In this document: positions 21,241-34,600 of the stretch, one piece after another
Layout: each line of letters starts with the position of its first letter
Numbering within the stretch: position 1 is the first letter of the stretch
Assembly (NCBI GenBank): GCA_022376515.1
Contig: WTXI01000010.1
Location: 186,001-250,000 of the forward strand
Length of the DNA stretch: 64,000 nucleotides
From: Lactifluus volemus
Lineage: Eukaryota > Basidiomycota > Agaricomycetes > Russulales > Russulaceae
Direction: 5' to 3'
Notes under the pieces: model-generated
Told to the model about the DNA's origin: nothing
What the model saw: the letters and a program-made list of their open reading frames with translations, nothing else
Databases searched by the model: none
Translations under genes and position numbers: made by a program

Positions 21241-24200
21241 GACACTTCCATTCGGCCTGTGCGCCAAAGTGCTGAAAACAAAATCTACTATTGTATTGAC
21301 TATCAAGTGATCACGATTTGATCTGTTGCATTTCCTTTTTACAGATCCATTTACATGTTGTGCTCCCAAGACAATAACATATCGCGAAGGAGACACACGA
21401 CCACCCCTGCATTCCCATTACGTATAACCCGGAGCTGATGAAAGTTCGGGCGCAAGTTGAACCTACTGGGATGATGATTTAGCGATACTGGGCAATTAAG
21501 ATCCCTTACAGCGTGGGTGATGCCGAATAATGACACATCCGAGTGCACGAAGCGACGTTGGTGCGGCGAGTGAAGGAAAGATCCTCGCGAACATCGGGCC
21601 TCATTATTCATGTACTCTGCATGGCCTTCCCTGAAAATGTCTCAGATGACCATACATTGCTCCTATCTGCTTCTTGGAACATAGCCTACATGCTGGTGTA
21701 TGGAGAGCTCGGGGAAGAAGCGGCCGCTCGCAAAAGATTGATTTCGGGAAGTTTTTGCGCGTCGTCAGGATAACGTACAGAAAAGCATTCAGATTGCCAC
21801 TCTAGGTGAAGCACAAGGTTAAATTTCGGTCTTGTGGGGAAATGAAAAGTGTGAATGTGATCGAGGGTACCCAGGGTTGCGAGTGTTGGCTGGACATGGT
21901 ATGAATGAATGGTGATAGACCGGCCCGCCCGCAGACGAGATCCACCCGGAGCGAGAGAAGTAGGTCAACGGCAGGGGGCGTCAAGGTTTATTGCGGATAC
22001 AATACAGTAAAGCCTCAGAGCCTTACGCAATGTATGCGATGCACATAGTCGATTACGATATAAGCACCCGAGGGTTCACCGAGGCCTCCTGGACGGTGGG
22101 TGTGGCCAATCAGTTGCTACATAGCTTCCTTTGCGGGGCACAACAGTTATTTCAAAATTGTACGCTTGATGTTACTCTTGCCTCTATGTCATCGTTCCCC
22201 TAGGTACAGCATTGTTACGGGCGCCTTCGGTATCGGGGTATTTTCTCCTCTGAAGCCGTTGAACAATCACCCCGATCAATCGATGGCCAGATTAGAGACA
22301 GGTAGCGCAAATCGTCATTCATCGATACTCGCAAGACCATCAGCGATGAATGGCGGGTATATGTTGTCGCAATCGGGGAACTCGGAGGGAAGGAAAGCAA
22401 CAAAGCCAAGAAATAGAGAACACGAGACAGAACGTGCACTGCGGTATACGCCGAGTAAACTTTTCAAATGAACCGAATACGTTCGGTCGGCGAATAAAGG
22501 TCGACAATACAGCACTTGTATGGTGCCAAATCAGCGAAAGTTACTAAATATAAGGGTCAATACTCACAATAGACAAGTGAAACTTCGCTTCAAGTGTTTT
22601 GGAGGATTGGCGAGCCTCACTCGCCCCGTCATCCCGTGCTCATAGGACGCCACGGCCATTCTCGTCCCAGCCGATTCGGCCTACAAATTTCTTCCAAAGT
22701 TCTATCAGTTTGATGTGGCTGATTCACCTCCCCGGACTGTCCGCACTATTGTCGGTATGTTTCGCCGGCCATCGCCTTCGGCCTTCTTCGAGAGGCCCGT
22801 ATGTGCGGTCGGTGCGTTCAACAATACTTCGAGAGTTGTATTCAAGTATTCACCGCCCCGGTATCCTTGACACGCGACGTTGCTTTCCAATCAAAAAAAT
22901 GTTAAAGCCCGAGGTTAGCGACAGCGTAGAAGCTCAAGCGGTAATGTGCATTGCTATGCCGTGTCACGGTGGGTGGTAAGGGCATCGTTGTCATTTCCCA
23001 CGCCCGCCAGTCACATGGTTTTCCCAGTAGCCCGAAGCCCGATCAAGACCCGGACTACTCTATTAAACTTACTGGGGCGGCACCTTTTCACCTACACCCA
23101 TTTCACTCGCAACTGCACAGGGCTGCCCTTTTGCAACGTCTTGATATTCCCCCAGGAACTAAATTCTAGTCATCTCGTTGTCACGAGGATACAGTGCACA
23201 TGACACCGACTCCAGATTCCAGTGTTCTATTCTGCTTATTCTAGTAGGCCATGCAGACCTTGCAATTCAGCCCTAATGGGGTGGCAAAAAGTTACATGTA
23301 CAAGTATGAGTGGGTCATGGGGTAACGACGCTTCTATCTCACGGGATAGCCGAGGGTGCCGCGTCAGCCACAGCAACGAGGGAGAGTCATGTCAAAGCTC
23401 ATTCTACGGTATCACTCCTTATTCTGACTGACATCGCGATCACCAGATGTTGCCGTCAGCCCCTTTTTTTTTTTTTTTTCGTCTCGCGGCTCCCATCTGT
23501 CGCAGCATACAGTTCATCGGGGACCACTGTTCTTTCTCATGAAACTCGTTGCCTGCCACGCCACTGTCTAGAAAGAAACGCCGTCCGCGCCACAGTAAAC
23601 CGCAGTGGAAGGTCAAGCCCCACAGAATTGTTCACGCTCCGTGATCAGTTGTTGATTCATGAAATTTCACACGGAGTATATACCCGGAGAGGCAAAAAGG
23701 AAATTTTATCATTAATTCTTACTCCACTCTACCGAACGACCGTCCGAAGGCATGAAACGAGCTTCAAGCTTCCATCTTTTCAATCAAAGGGTTCCCTTTT
23801 TATTTTGTATTTGTCTTCAATGGGGATTACTATGTTGATGTCACTCCTTGCGGGACTGTTTTAGCTGTTTGTTTGTCTGGGTAACTGCCCAGCTGGATAG
23901 GTACTGTAAATTTTGCTCGAGCCCAAGACGGATAAATGATTTTTTTTATGAGTACTATGCCGTACTTCACCCATTCAGGTCTTGCCCTTGTCCCCAGCCC
24001 TCAGAAAGCTGTTTCAGGGCATGAATAGACCTTGGAGACACTGTTACTCTCAAACGTGTACCTTGATCGGCCATCGAGTGACTATCCAGTGGCAATATCA
24101 CGCCAAGTATCATTGCCGTATTGTGCATGCTTTTTCCAGTCACCAGGAAATTGTGAGTCAGATGTGGGAAATTAAATTTCCCTATCTCCCCTGACTCGCC

Positions 24201-27200
24201 ATGGTAAACTGCGCGCTTCTCTGAGTAATAATCTTTTCTGTTGTTGCATCGAATTGTATCGATCGTAGATGTAAATACTTTTTTTCATTTTGTATGCATG
24301 TCACATATGAAGAAATTCTAACAGAAAATACATGTTTCACTTCATCAACTCGATCCCACAGAAATCCCAGATATGGCTTCCGCATGTGAAACAGTGAAAC
24401 CATGGTAACCGATGGTAGTAGAACGGTATTCAACGTACTTGTGCTGTTCTCTCACGGGATTGCGCCTCTTTGTACAGTCTCGTAACCACTCCAGAGCTTG
24501 TCTGTCAGCGAAGGCGGCGCGAAGGAATGCGGCAGCTAGGGGGTTCCAAAGGCGCCCGGGCCGGCCCACGAACCTTCAGAACCTCTTCAGAACAAGCCCT
24601 GCTCTGCGTCGTTTCAGAGAGCGTCCCCGCTAGGAGGGGCCACATAAAATTCCACCCTTTTGGGGATACGCGCTGATGATTCAAAACTTGTTCATGTGCG
24701 GAATTTGTTTGATGTTTACAATAGAGCGCCGAGCCCACCCGCCGGTGAAGCGATCACTTGTATCACGATGCCTGTGCACATTGCACCTTGGCAGACGCCA
24801 AGGAAAGGCAACAAAAGGGGGGATACGACACATGGTCCGACCGCGCTTGTGGTCGGCCTTGCTACCTTCTGCGTCCACGAGCGGCTGCTGATTCGGTAAC
24901 TTAACATTTCTTGGAAGACCTAAGCTGCTGTTGCGCCCCCAAGAGTCAAAGGAATCAACTGACGTAGCCCCATCAGAGGCCGCATGTGTCCGGAGTCATA
25001 GTTGTATGCCGCGGCAGCAAAGCCTGACGTCTCGAATGAATGTCATCGCTCCTGATAGGGCCTAGCTTAGTATTACGCCTTCCAGATCAAAAAAAAAAAA
25101 CACCATACCATGTAGACCATAGGACACTGTGATCAATTGATGGCTGACTGTAGAATGATGTAGCAGCTCGAGCATAGGGGTTGTAGATGAATAAGAGGGA
25201 TGGCAAACGGGGAAATGTTCGGCGGTACAAGATGAAGCCGACACCGTTTGGGCCTAAGTTACAAATGTCGAGTGGTCACGGTTGAGTGGTGATGAGCTCG
25301 GGGACGACAACCATCCGAGGAAACCAACAAGGCTTTTGTTTGCTAGCCGAAGAAGAATTATGGTTTCCTCACCTTGACAGAGTTTCAGTACAAGTTTGCA
25401 GAGGGGGAGGGGTTGTAGAGGGGTTCCGTAAGAAGTGCTCAAAGGTCCAGGAAGCAGAGCTGGCATGCCATTCGGCTTGGAATTGCAGTAAAAAGAGAGG
25501 CATACCTGTCAGTTGGTGTAGTTTGTCCGTTATTCTCGTAGGGTTCCGGGACGCGTAGATACCCAAGAAAACTCAGAGACAGAGAGAACGAGGCCGTATT
25601 GAAATAGGGGTGAAGAACAAAGTGACCATGGATATTCAAAATGTCAAATAGTCCGATGGGCGTGTTGTAAGTAGGGAGATCCCCGAACCCGGCGCTCGAG
25701 TGCAGCAGCTTAGCGGAAGGCAGCAATGGCTACACCCAGGCAGTTCTGATCCACGTTGAAAGTGCATGCATTTACACGGGAAAGGGGAGCGCATCGCGGG
25801 GGCAAGCCTTACAGCACAGCCAGTACAGCCATGGAATGAGAGCCGCGTCTCAGAGCGTCAGTCTCAGAATTCCTCCAGTCCGTCGATCTACTACATGCGA
25901 CCGTCGATATGCAGAACATGCGTTCTGAACCTTGATCCAACGCGTTGACGGTACTTCCCTTCGATTGATGTCCAAACCCATTCTTTCACCAAAAAAAGTT
26001 TGCAAACGCCCGGAAATTGCGAAATGCGGAGCGGGAACTCGTTCGTACCTACCTAGTTTCATTCCGGCCAGCGCCGCAAACCCAAGAAAAAAAGAAATAA
26101 GATCCAACAGTACAAAGTAGTACAAAGTAGTCATTTCTTTGAGATGACTAAATTAGTTCGAAGGTTGGTGAAAATAAAAATAAAATAAAAAGAAAAGATA
26201 AAAACAATATGAGAAAAGCGCCGAGGACATGTGGATGGGCGGCACTGACACGGCCAACGGCGGCGTGCATTACAAAGTAGGGATCAATGCCCGGAGCCTC
26301 GGCAGGTCCGGATACAGATTTGGGCACGCCGCGGCGTCAACGCGGTGGGGTGCTGCATGGAAGCTGCCTTGAGCCACCTACGAGGCCACTCGCCATTTGA
26401 GCAATGAATTTCATGGATGAGATGCGGACGACGGCCTCATGTTCTCGCTTCCAGTTCTCTGACTTCTGATCCAAAGTTACCTCTCGGGGGGTTTTTTTTT
26501 CTCTTTTACTTTGACGTCCTGCGGTGATAGAAGTCCTAAATGGGACGGCTCTCGTGTTTGTAAATGAAAAAAAAAATTAAATTAAAATTCTTATAACTCG
26601 GGGAGAGGTTTCCCTTTCGGCGACTTCCAGGTTTATTGTAACATTTTGTGTTTAGGGTCAGCGTCTCTCTCTCGTCACTTTGACTGTGCGGCAATACTGA
26701 TGCGCCGTGTGCTCTTACTTGGTCGGGGGTGGGGTGGGGTTCCAAGGGCATTTTCTTGTAGGCCGAGCGCCTGAGCTGCGTAATTGGAAGTTCGAGTCAA
26801 GCCAGCCCATGACGGCATATGACTGACAAACATGCAACATGGTTGAGGGTCGTGTTCACTGCCATTACATTGCTCGAAGATAATTCCGAGTTCACTTGTC
26901 AGAGAACAGCACGTCTTCCACATTGCATCAGCATCGGCTGCTCGCGAAGCGTCTACCCGAACAACTCTTTTTTTTTTTTTGGCTCCGGTTCCTAAACCGT
27001 CGATGCTGGGCTACTACTACTGTACTGTACGATCCCCCAGTCCATCGCAGCGGCGCTAAAGAAAGGATAATAACTCTAACGGATAAAGCAACCTTTGCAC
27101 CCTCCGAACGCTCTTCGAATACGCGGTCGAGTGAGGCGAGATGGGACTCGGGAAAACGGTGAATTGTAAACTCAGATTCTTCTAGTTGGGGATAGCACGA

Positions 27201-29579
27201 GGTCGATCCGGAACTCATCTAGTACCTAACATGGATGTGTAGACCTCTTGTACTCGGGCACAGCCTCTTCTCTGCGCCTTTGCAATTGTTTTCGATTGTT
27301 CTTGTGGCTACTTCACCTTCTAAATTGTTTTTTTTTTTTCTTTTTCCCTTCTGGCAAGCGGCGTTTTAGGTTTGGCAGACGAGGGTCTCCGTGTGCGGCG
27401 CTGGCGCTTGAGCTTGATAACCAAGGACCAGAGAATTTGAACGGTAATCAGTTCTGGCTCCGAGGGACCACAAAACATTGTCTACATCCCTCAGATCGTG
27501 CCGGACATATTTTTACTCAGACGGTGAATTGACCTTACGGTGATGATCGAATGTCTAGCCTTGTTGACGCAGATATCCGGGGATCCGGCTTCGGCTGGCA
27601 AGTGATGCGATGGGTTCTGCAGATATCCCGTAATTGTAATTGGGTGGCCGATGCAGGTCACGTTTGCTGATTACGCTCGCTTCTGCCGGCATTGGCAGAA
27701 TGAACATTGAACGAGAGTGACAGATGAGGTGCGAAGGCCGACCCCCTCTGAGGCTGGCATAACCAATTCACGGCAAACTGAGTTCAATGATTGTCACTGC
27801 TAATCTGGGCGCTGACAGTGAGCGGTACGACGAACAATGTGTGCGCAGACGCAGCCCTCTCCTCGCCAATTTCGTGTAGTGTTGAAGAGAAAGTGATAAA
27901 TGCGCACTACCGACGATTTGAAGACGGGACTGATATTAGCACCAGCTAGACACATATACAATCATTCCTCAATGAGCGTTAAGCCAGAGTTACGTCGAGG
28001 ATAGGGGACTGAGACAGATGCTACATTCCGTAATGATCAAGTGTGTGTTCCCATTCCCCCGTATTGTCGCGTATTGAGCAGAATTTCCATTACTGATCTG
28101 CACAGATATGTCGTACTCGATAATTAAATAGTCGGTCTCCGAGCGAGGTCAAGCCCGAACGATGGGAGCAGAGGATTAGGATGTGATGGTAGTCGACACG
28201 AATAAGGTCGTCCCATGACTGCCCTGAGTTCAACTATCAACACAACCATCAATGACAGCAGCACTGATTTACTGTTCAAGACGTTCAAGACAAAAGAACT
28301 GCACATCAGCACAGCAGTCGAGCTCTAGCGACGACGCATTGTGGGCACGCCCGTGCCGGCTACACGGCTCCTTGAGCGGCAAATTTCCAGGGCACGGCCA
28401 GGACCAAAGTCAGGTAATAAAGACGACGAGTTGTGATGCGATGGGGACCTCACCTATCGACGCCCCCGAGAAAATCTAAACTCCGAGAAATAATGATACC
28501 TGACTCGGCGTACGAAAAGATGACCCCGAGTTGACTAATCCCGCCCGGGGGGGTCTAGCTCTTGAAAAAGCTAGGGGAACGATGGCTTTTCTTTTGTTGA
28601 ACGTTCCGCAGGCGGGGTGCACAAATGGACGTCTGCAAGGAGACATCGATGATTTGGTGGGTTAATCGAATTGTCATCGGTCCCCTGACGTTGTCAATTG
28701 TTGAGAGCAATGAACTTCCCATTTCAGGAATTGTCGAGTTGGAGAGCTTACGCTGCTACAGCCGAAGGGGGATGAAAGGGCCTTCTAAATATAGAACTTA
28801 AAACGGGTTGCACGGGAATGGTTGCGAAGAATAGTGTTTGATGGCAGGCAGTACAGAGAGCAGCAGTTGAACAACGGTTTGGTCGGGTGGCGTACTGCAT
28901 GTGCATGGCATGCGCAGCCACTGAAGGACAACGGAAGTCGGCATTGTTTTAAGTTAAAAAAAAGGGGGAGGATCTGATCTGTGGAAAGCAGTGAATAATG
29001 GTAGCCTGCGGGTATTTTGGCGGTGGTACACATGGAGGGCGTAATCAAAGGCGTGTCCGTGGCGATAACATACGGTGGAAGGGCGAGAAGTGCAAGGCAA
29101 AGTGGGAGACACGTGGCACGGCGACAAGGCCGAGTGGCAGGAGGAGGAAAACGAAAAAGGAATTATTGCCCCGGCTGTCGGGATAAATTTGCATTAAATT
29201 AATTTGAATGGGAATACGACAGAAGTGGACGGTGGAGAACGGGCCGTCAAGAGGGAGAAGATGGGGATTGGGTGGTGAGGGGGGGAGCGCGCAAAATGAA
29301 ATAAATTTGAATTGGCAAAAGATCTGATGGAGGGAGGGAGGGGGTTCTGAAGAGAATTTCTGGAAGGGGAATCTGAATGACGTTTTGTCAGCGACGGAAG
29401 GGAACACGGGTGATCCGGGGATCGGGCGTGATTGGTGATTGGGGGGTGGTTAGAGAGAGATCTATAGATCTAAGAATGACAGGATGAGGGCGAGAGAAGC
29501 GCATGTTGCGAAAGGGAACGAATCAGGTGCTTCTCTCTCGTGGCTGGCTCTGTGTACGACCCGCTCAATCAGTTCGGAT
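21241..29579. other. 8.3-kb gene-poor region
   Basis: No gene can be supported on either strand. Open frames are short, unspliceable into anything conserved, and mostly mirrored on both strands. The best candidates are 22951-23169 (+), reading GKGIVVISHARQ and LHRAALLQRL, and frames around 22600-22890, but no full domain emerges. Features seen: a T run of about 17 at 23463-23480, an A run at 25088-25100, a short tandem copy of gtacaaagta near 26106-26128, and purine-rich low-complexity DNA at 29270-29345 just upstream of the Con7-like gene. It could be a decayed transposon or subtelomere-like accessory region; the sequence alone does not show terminal repeats. Confidence 0.4.
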
Positions 29580-31639
29580 ATGTATACCTCTCCTCCCGTC
29601 TCGGCTGCTTCTTCCTTGCCCTCTGTCTTTTCTCCCCCTTTGAGTGCACTACTTGATGCTACTCCTCCGACACAACTCTTCTCTCCCCGATCTGGACGCT
29701 TCATCTTTCCGTCTTCGTTCGTCGTCCTATCCAAGCTACCACAACATTCCATCTAAACAGTTTACGAGTTCTCCTTCCGAGGGAATATTGCCTAACTATG
29801 TACATACAACTCTCCCCTCCCAACCTCATTTTTCTATGTACTCATCATCACAGGATCAGCGCGAGGACCCTCTCGTAGAGCCTTGGCTACCCAACCCCAC
29901 TACCTCCGCCGATGTCTCTCAGCCCGACGACGCTTCCTCTAGCCTCGCGGCTCCGAGCACTATCTCTAGGTCGACATTTTCCCCATCTCATACCGCGACC
30001 CTCAACGATCCGACGCGTCATGCGCGCTTCCTTCATCCTCCCAGCGGTAGCCCTTCGTCCCGACAGTCGTTCCCTGTCCAGCAACACCCCGGTTCGCTTA
30101 GCCGCCATCTTTCCGATCCCAACATACGATCAGCCGTAGCAGCACAACCCCCCTCTCACTATGCCTTGACAAATCCAGCCGAACAGCGCTACCCACAGCG
30201 GCGGCAATCCCACCGTCAGAGCTTCCAGCATGGTCTCCCTTCCGTCTTACCCTCCCCGAGCTCTGCCTCGTTTTCAGCCGATCGAAGACCGAGTACGGCT
30301 GGTTCTGCAGCTAGTTCTTCTTGTTGGGAGCAGCGGGACACTCGTGCAGAGTCGTTACAAGAAGTAACGGGCGTGCCGCCAACCCAAGGTGCGCACCTTT
30401 CCTTGGTACGATCGCCGTCGATCCTTCTAAAATGAACTTCCTTTACAATTTAGATTTACCTCCGATCGCTCCTGGGGATCACAACACTTCTCCAGTGGAG
30501 CGATACCCTGCCGGGTTCTCTAATCCGTTCGGTGTAGATTCCCGACCTAGATCATCTGGTCTCGACGATCCTCTCCTTCCTCATGACGCTCCGCAGAATC
30601 GCTTGCATTCACCTGGCTCCTCATCACTTGTCCCGATTGCTCGTTCCGTGGTTTCTGAAGAGGAACACGAATCGGTACCTCCTGATCCATCTGTATCCAA
30701 GACGTATTCATTCGTCTCTCTTCCTGGAAATGCAGTAAGGAAACGGCCACGTCGTCGTTACGACGAGATTGAGCGGCTCTATCACTGCTCGTGGATTGGC
30801 TGTACAAAGAGCTACGGAACCCTCAATCACCTCAATGCTCACATCGTCATGCAGCGCCATGGGAATAAGCGGACTCCTGCTGGTAAGGCTCGATAATTAT
30901 TTGATTGGAGATGAAATAAATGCTAATGCCTGGAATTTTGAAACAGAATTAAGGAGCTCAGGAAGCAATGGCGCAAGGCCAAGAAGGATGAATCAGAACG
31001 TATGGCGCGACTTGAGCGTGCTGAGGAGCGCTACTCTGCGCGGCCGGAGCATGGAGGGCACCAATATCCTCAATCCTATGAGCGACCCGGCAGACCCTTC
31101 TATGGGAGACAGCAGCTGTACGGCCCAGGGGTACCCGGCCCTGAGATGGACCATCCAGTGGCCGTTGGCGAAGTGAGGTACCCGTCGGGCACTGAAACAC
31201 CGATACGGCCCCAACCCCTCCAGCCGCCATATGGTTACCCAATTACTGGTGCAGCTCATTCCCTATATCCCGTCGCGCCAACTACGCCTATCCCCCAACT
31301 TGGTCCGAGCAGCACCCACAATATGAGGGTAGTACGCCCCCCCAGCCTGGTTCTGCCCCTGGTCATTCTCATTTACTAGCGGCACAGGCTGCATACGAGA
31401 ATGAGAGGGAGCGCCAGGCGCACTCCTGGACCCCGCCGTCTCATGCTGCTTCCTCACGACCCTACGAGGTCTCATCCTCGTATACTCAACCCCATCCACA
31501 ACAGCGAGTGAACACTCTTCCACCAGATAGTACACTTCTTACTCCGCTCCCGGGTTACCAGCCATCAACTGGTTTGGAATCTGAATACGAGGAGGAATAT
31601 GATAACAAGCAACAATTCTGGACTGAGCAGCAGCACTAA
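29580..31639 (+). CDS. Con7-like C2H2 zinc-finger transcription factor
   Basis: The diagnostic block is KTYSFVSLPG, a basic stretch RKRPRRRYDEIERLY, then one C2H2 finger (HCSWIGCTKSYGTLNHL with His at NAHIVMQRH) followed by GNKRTP and KELRKQWRKAKKDE. This layout matches the fungal Con7 family, whose Magnaporthe member controls conidium morphology and cell-wall gene expression. Proposed exons: from Met 29580 to a donor near 29717, from 29761 to 30388, then 30454 to a donor near 30885, and from 30947 to 31639. N-terminal and C-terminal parts are Ser/Pro/Gln-rich, as usual for such factors. The exon beginning 30947 is one base short inside the conserved EFKELRK motif (near 30950), and another break lies near 31282. 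DNA-binding nuclear role is family knowledge; targets are unknown. Confidence 0.8.
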
Positions 31640-34600
31640 ATGTAGACTGTCGCCTACGGAGATGCTGTGCGTAGTCAACAAGATTTGCTAAAACCCTGTG
31701 ATAGATTCTTTTCGCCTTACATCGATGTCTTTGTGACTGCCCAGCTAATTTTAGGGCTCAAATTTAAACACCCTTGCTAGTCCTACATATTCTAACCCAT
31801 CACCTTACTTCCATTTAAACCGCACGTATCGCTCTCATCACAAGTTCAACCATTTCTCTTTTCCGCAACTTTATGTTATGTGCTGCACATAGTTTGGGTC
31901 TACACATTCCATTACACTTATTCACCTATAACTCCTTGGTCGAATCGTTGTTGTCATGTATATTATTGAACATTGCCTCGCGTGCTGGCAGAAATTACAT
32001 ACACATTCACCCTGTGTGCATTCTAACTTGGGATCACAACGTCATGTCGGCTCTGGTATATTATAATTTAAGGATGCCTGTCAAATACCTTCATACAAGG
32101 ATTATCTGCGTATGGTTCGGATCGACGCATGGCACGCACCATAATGAATTGCGATATCACATTTGAGAAGGGTTTAACAATGCATTGTCGTGACGCGTGA
32201 CGCGTGAAGGAATGATTTGCAGTGTGGGTGAAACGCGTCGCTTCTTCCGCTCTTCACGTCATCCAGTGTCAGCTGTCAAGACCCGTCGGAGATTCCGCCC
32301 TCCATCCACCGCGGAAAGGGGCACGACATGGGGTCGGGGTGCACCACACATTTGAAAAAAAAAAGGAGAGAAAAAACCTAACCCATAAGGACGGTTGACG
32401 TTACAAAAAAAATTACGGTAAATACACGTCACGAGTTTACAGCTGTGAAATCGGAGCCAGGTTCTTGGGAAGCAGGTCGACCAACAATCCTGTGCTGTAC
32501 TTGAGTTTTCGATTTTTTTTTTTACCCCTGCATAACGTAAAGGAAATACGAGGGTATTTAAAATAACGAAATAGAAGAAAAAAATAAGTTACGAACGCTA
32601 CACAAAAAAGAACCCCAGTGTCCCCTCTCCCCACCCCAACTCTCTCTCTCTGAACTTTCTTTTTTTTTTTAATTTTTATTTCAATGATCCCGAGTCAAGC
32701 CGTCCCACAAGCGAGAAAGGGTATTCGTAAAGAAGGCGGACTGCCAACTATATTTTTTTTTTTTGGGTGGCAATTATCCCTCTCTGAATTGAAGCTGTCG
32801 GCTGCGCCATTCACGAGGGGAGGGAAAAAAAGCGGATGCAAAGAATGATCGGTGTGATCGTGGCGCAAGCCTTTGGGCGGCCGAGCACTTGGGCGGGTCC
32901 CAAGTGGTAAGAGAGGGTGTGGGCAGGACGAGGCCCGCGAGAAACCCATTTCTGGCCGACGCCGATCGACATGCATGTGGGACGGCCCAGGATGATCGCG
33001 TCATTAGAAAGCATCATTCAGCGTCTGGCCCCCGTAGCGGTGCAGGGAAAAAGTGTAAAATACCATGCGGTTGATGTGGGGGCGTGGTACCATCCGCGCG
33101 CACACGCACAACTTTACGCGACGTGCAGGCGTAATGATCTTGCGTACCCCACAGTGCAGCTTGTCTGAACTCTGTTCATAACGAGCCGAGTTTGTTTTTC
33201 GTTACGAAGTTCTGATTCCATCTTCGGGATGTGGCTCATATGGCATGGAACATAAAATTGGGTACGTAAATTGGGCAGGTTCGGAAGTGTGTACATTAGG
33301 ATTTGTGGATCTACAGCTTTGGCGCTCGGTTTCGAAAGCTGAAAGTTTTTGCTGGTTCTAGAATTTAGAACTCGATCGTGAGTTGCATGCATCCTTTTAG
33401 GTGACAAGTGTCAGTTCAGAAGCGATAAATACAAAAATTTAAACGGGGGTATAGAATGGTAAGTCTTGACTCACAAGCAAACGTTGAGGTCAGAGAACCC
33501 TGAAACAAGACGATTCACAAGAAAGAGAGAAGCCGGTATCATTTGGCGCCCAACTGAAAATGTGCCGGGCCGGGTACAAACAAAAGACCGCATCAAAAAA
33601 GGAATGATGAAAGCCAAGCTGGCGAGTCGAGTTGGAAGGGATCGGATGCCGGCAACGCCATTCGGCTATGGACGCCGTTCTCATGGAGTCTTCTTCCCTA
33701 ATTTGATCGTGACGAAACCTTCTTTATGCTTTTCTCACGCGAATGTCCGACCGCGCAAGAGAAGAATCTCACCCGATTGTGGAAATTGACATTGCGCTTC
33801 ACCACGCCACGGCGCTGTTCGTGGAAAAATCCAGGCCCCACGTGTGGTAAAACAAAAGGAAAGGAAGAACAAGCACAATTAGAACCAAGTGAACAAACCC
33901 AAACCGTTCCTATTATCATACTTGTATTCAGAAGACACAGAGCCTCTCACCAGCGTTGGCGGCTCACTATATCCTTCCCTACCCCTGGGGCCCTCAATTC
34001 TTTTCAGCGCTAGCAACAAGGTCGTCTGTTCAAGTCCAAATTTGGGAAGATAAAAGTACAGGCATGGACACGGAAAATTGAAAGGGCGGCCAAATCCAGA
34101 GTTGTTGTAAACTTGAAGAGTTCACGTCTGGATAGGTGATCGTCCGCCCGTTGCGAGGACCAGGGGGAATGAATGGCCAACAAGGAAGCGTTAACCATTA
34201 CATAACTCTGGGCAGCGTTATAAGGTTCGGGTCGGAGTAACTTCCACTAGGATTTGAACCACCAATATTGCCACTGTTGGCTGTGTTGTATTACCACCCC
34301 AGTCAGGACGAGTCAAAGAACTTCTGTAGACAGTATTGATGTTCGGGGATCCAGGAACCTGCCATGGAATTTTCAACTTGCGGTTGCTGCCAATCATAGG
34401 GTCGGCCCACCCATTTGATCGTCTCCTGCGGCAGCCCCAACGCTCTCCCCCCAAAATATGAAAAGGAAATGCTTCTGGTGACTCGGAGGACAAATCTGAT
34501 GATGGAGAGATACCCGACGGTTGTATTGTCATGAACCAGTCACTTCTCGATTCGTCACGCACCGTTGATCAAAAGGCTGTTGTTTAGATCTTTGTTCTCG

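Noticed and set aside
22951..23169. Fragment resembling an FAD monooxygenase (HRAALLQRL)
   Set aside because: Only one short motif-like stretch; no Rossmann GxGxxG, no continuation on either side.
30389..30453. Apparent frame change in the Con7-like gene
   Set aside because: Explained by a normal intron (GTGCGC donor, TTTAG acceptor), so it was not counted among the missing-base sites.
34218..34290. Possible tRNA on the minus strand (GGTTCAAATCC resembles a B box)
   Set aside because: The bases flanking the loop do not pair as a T stem and no acceptor stem can be formed.
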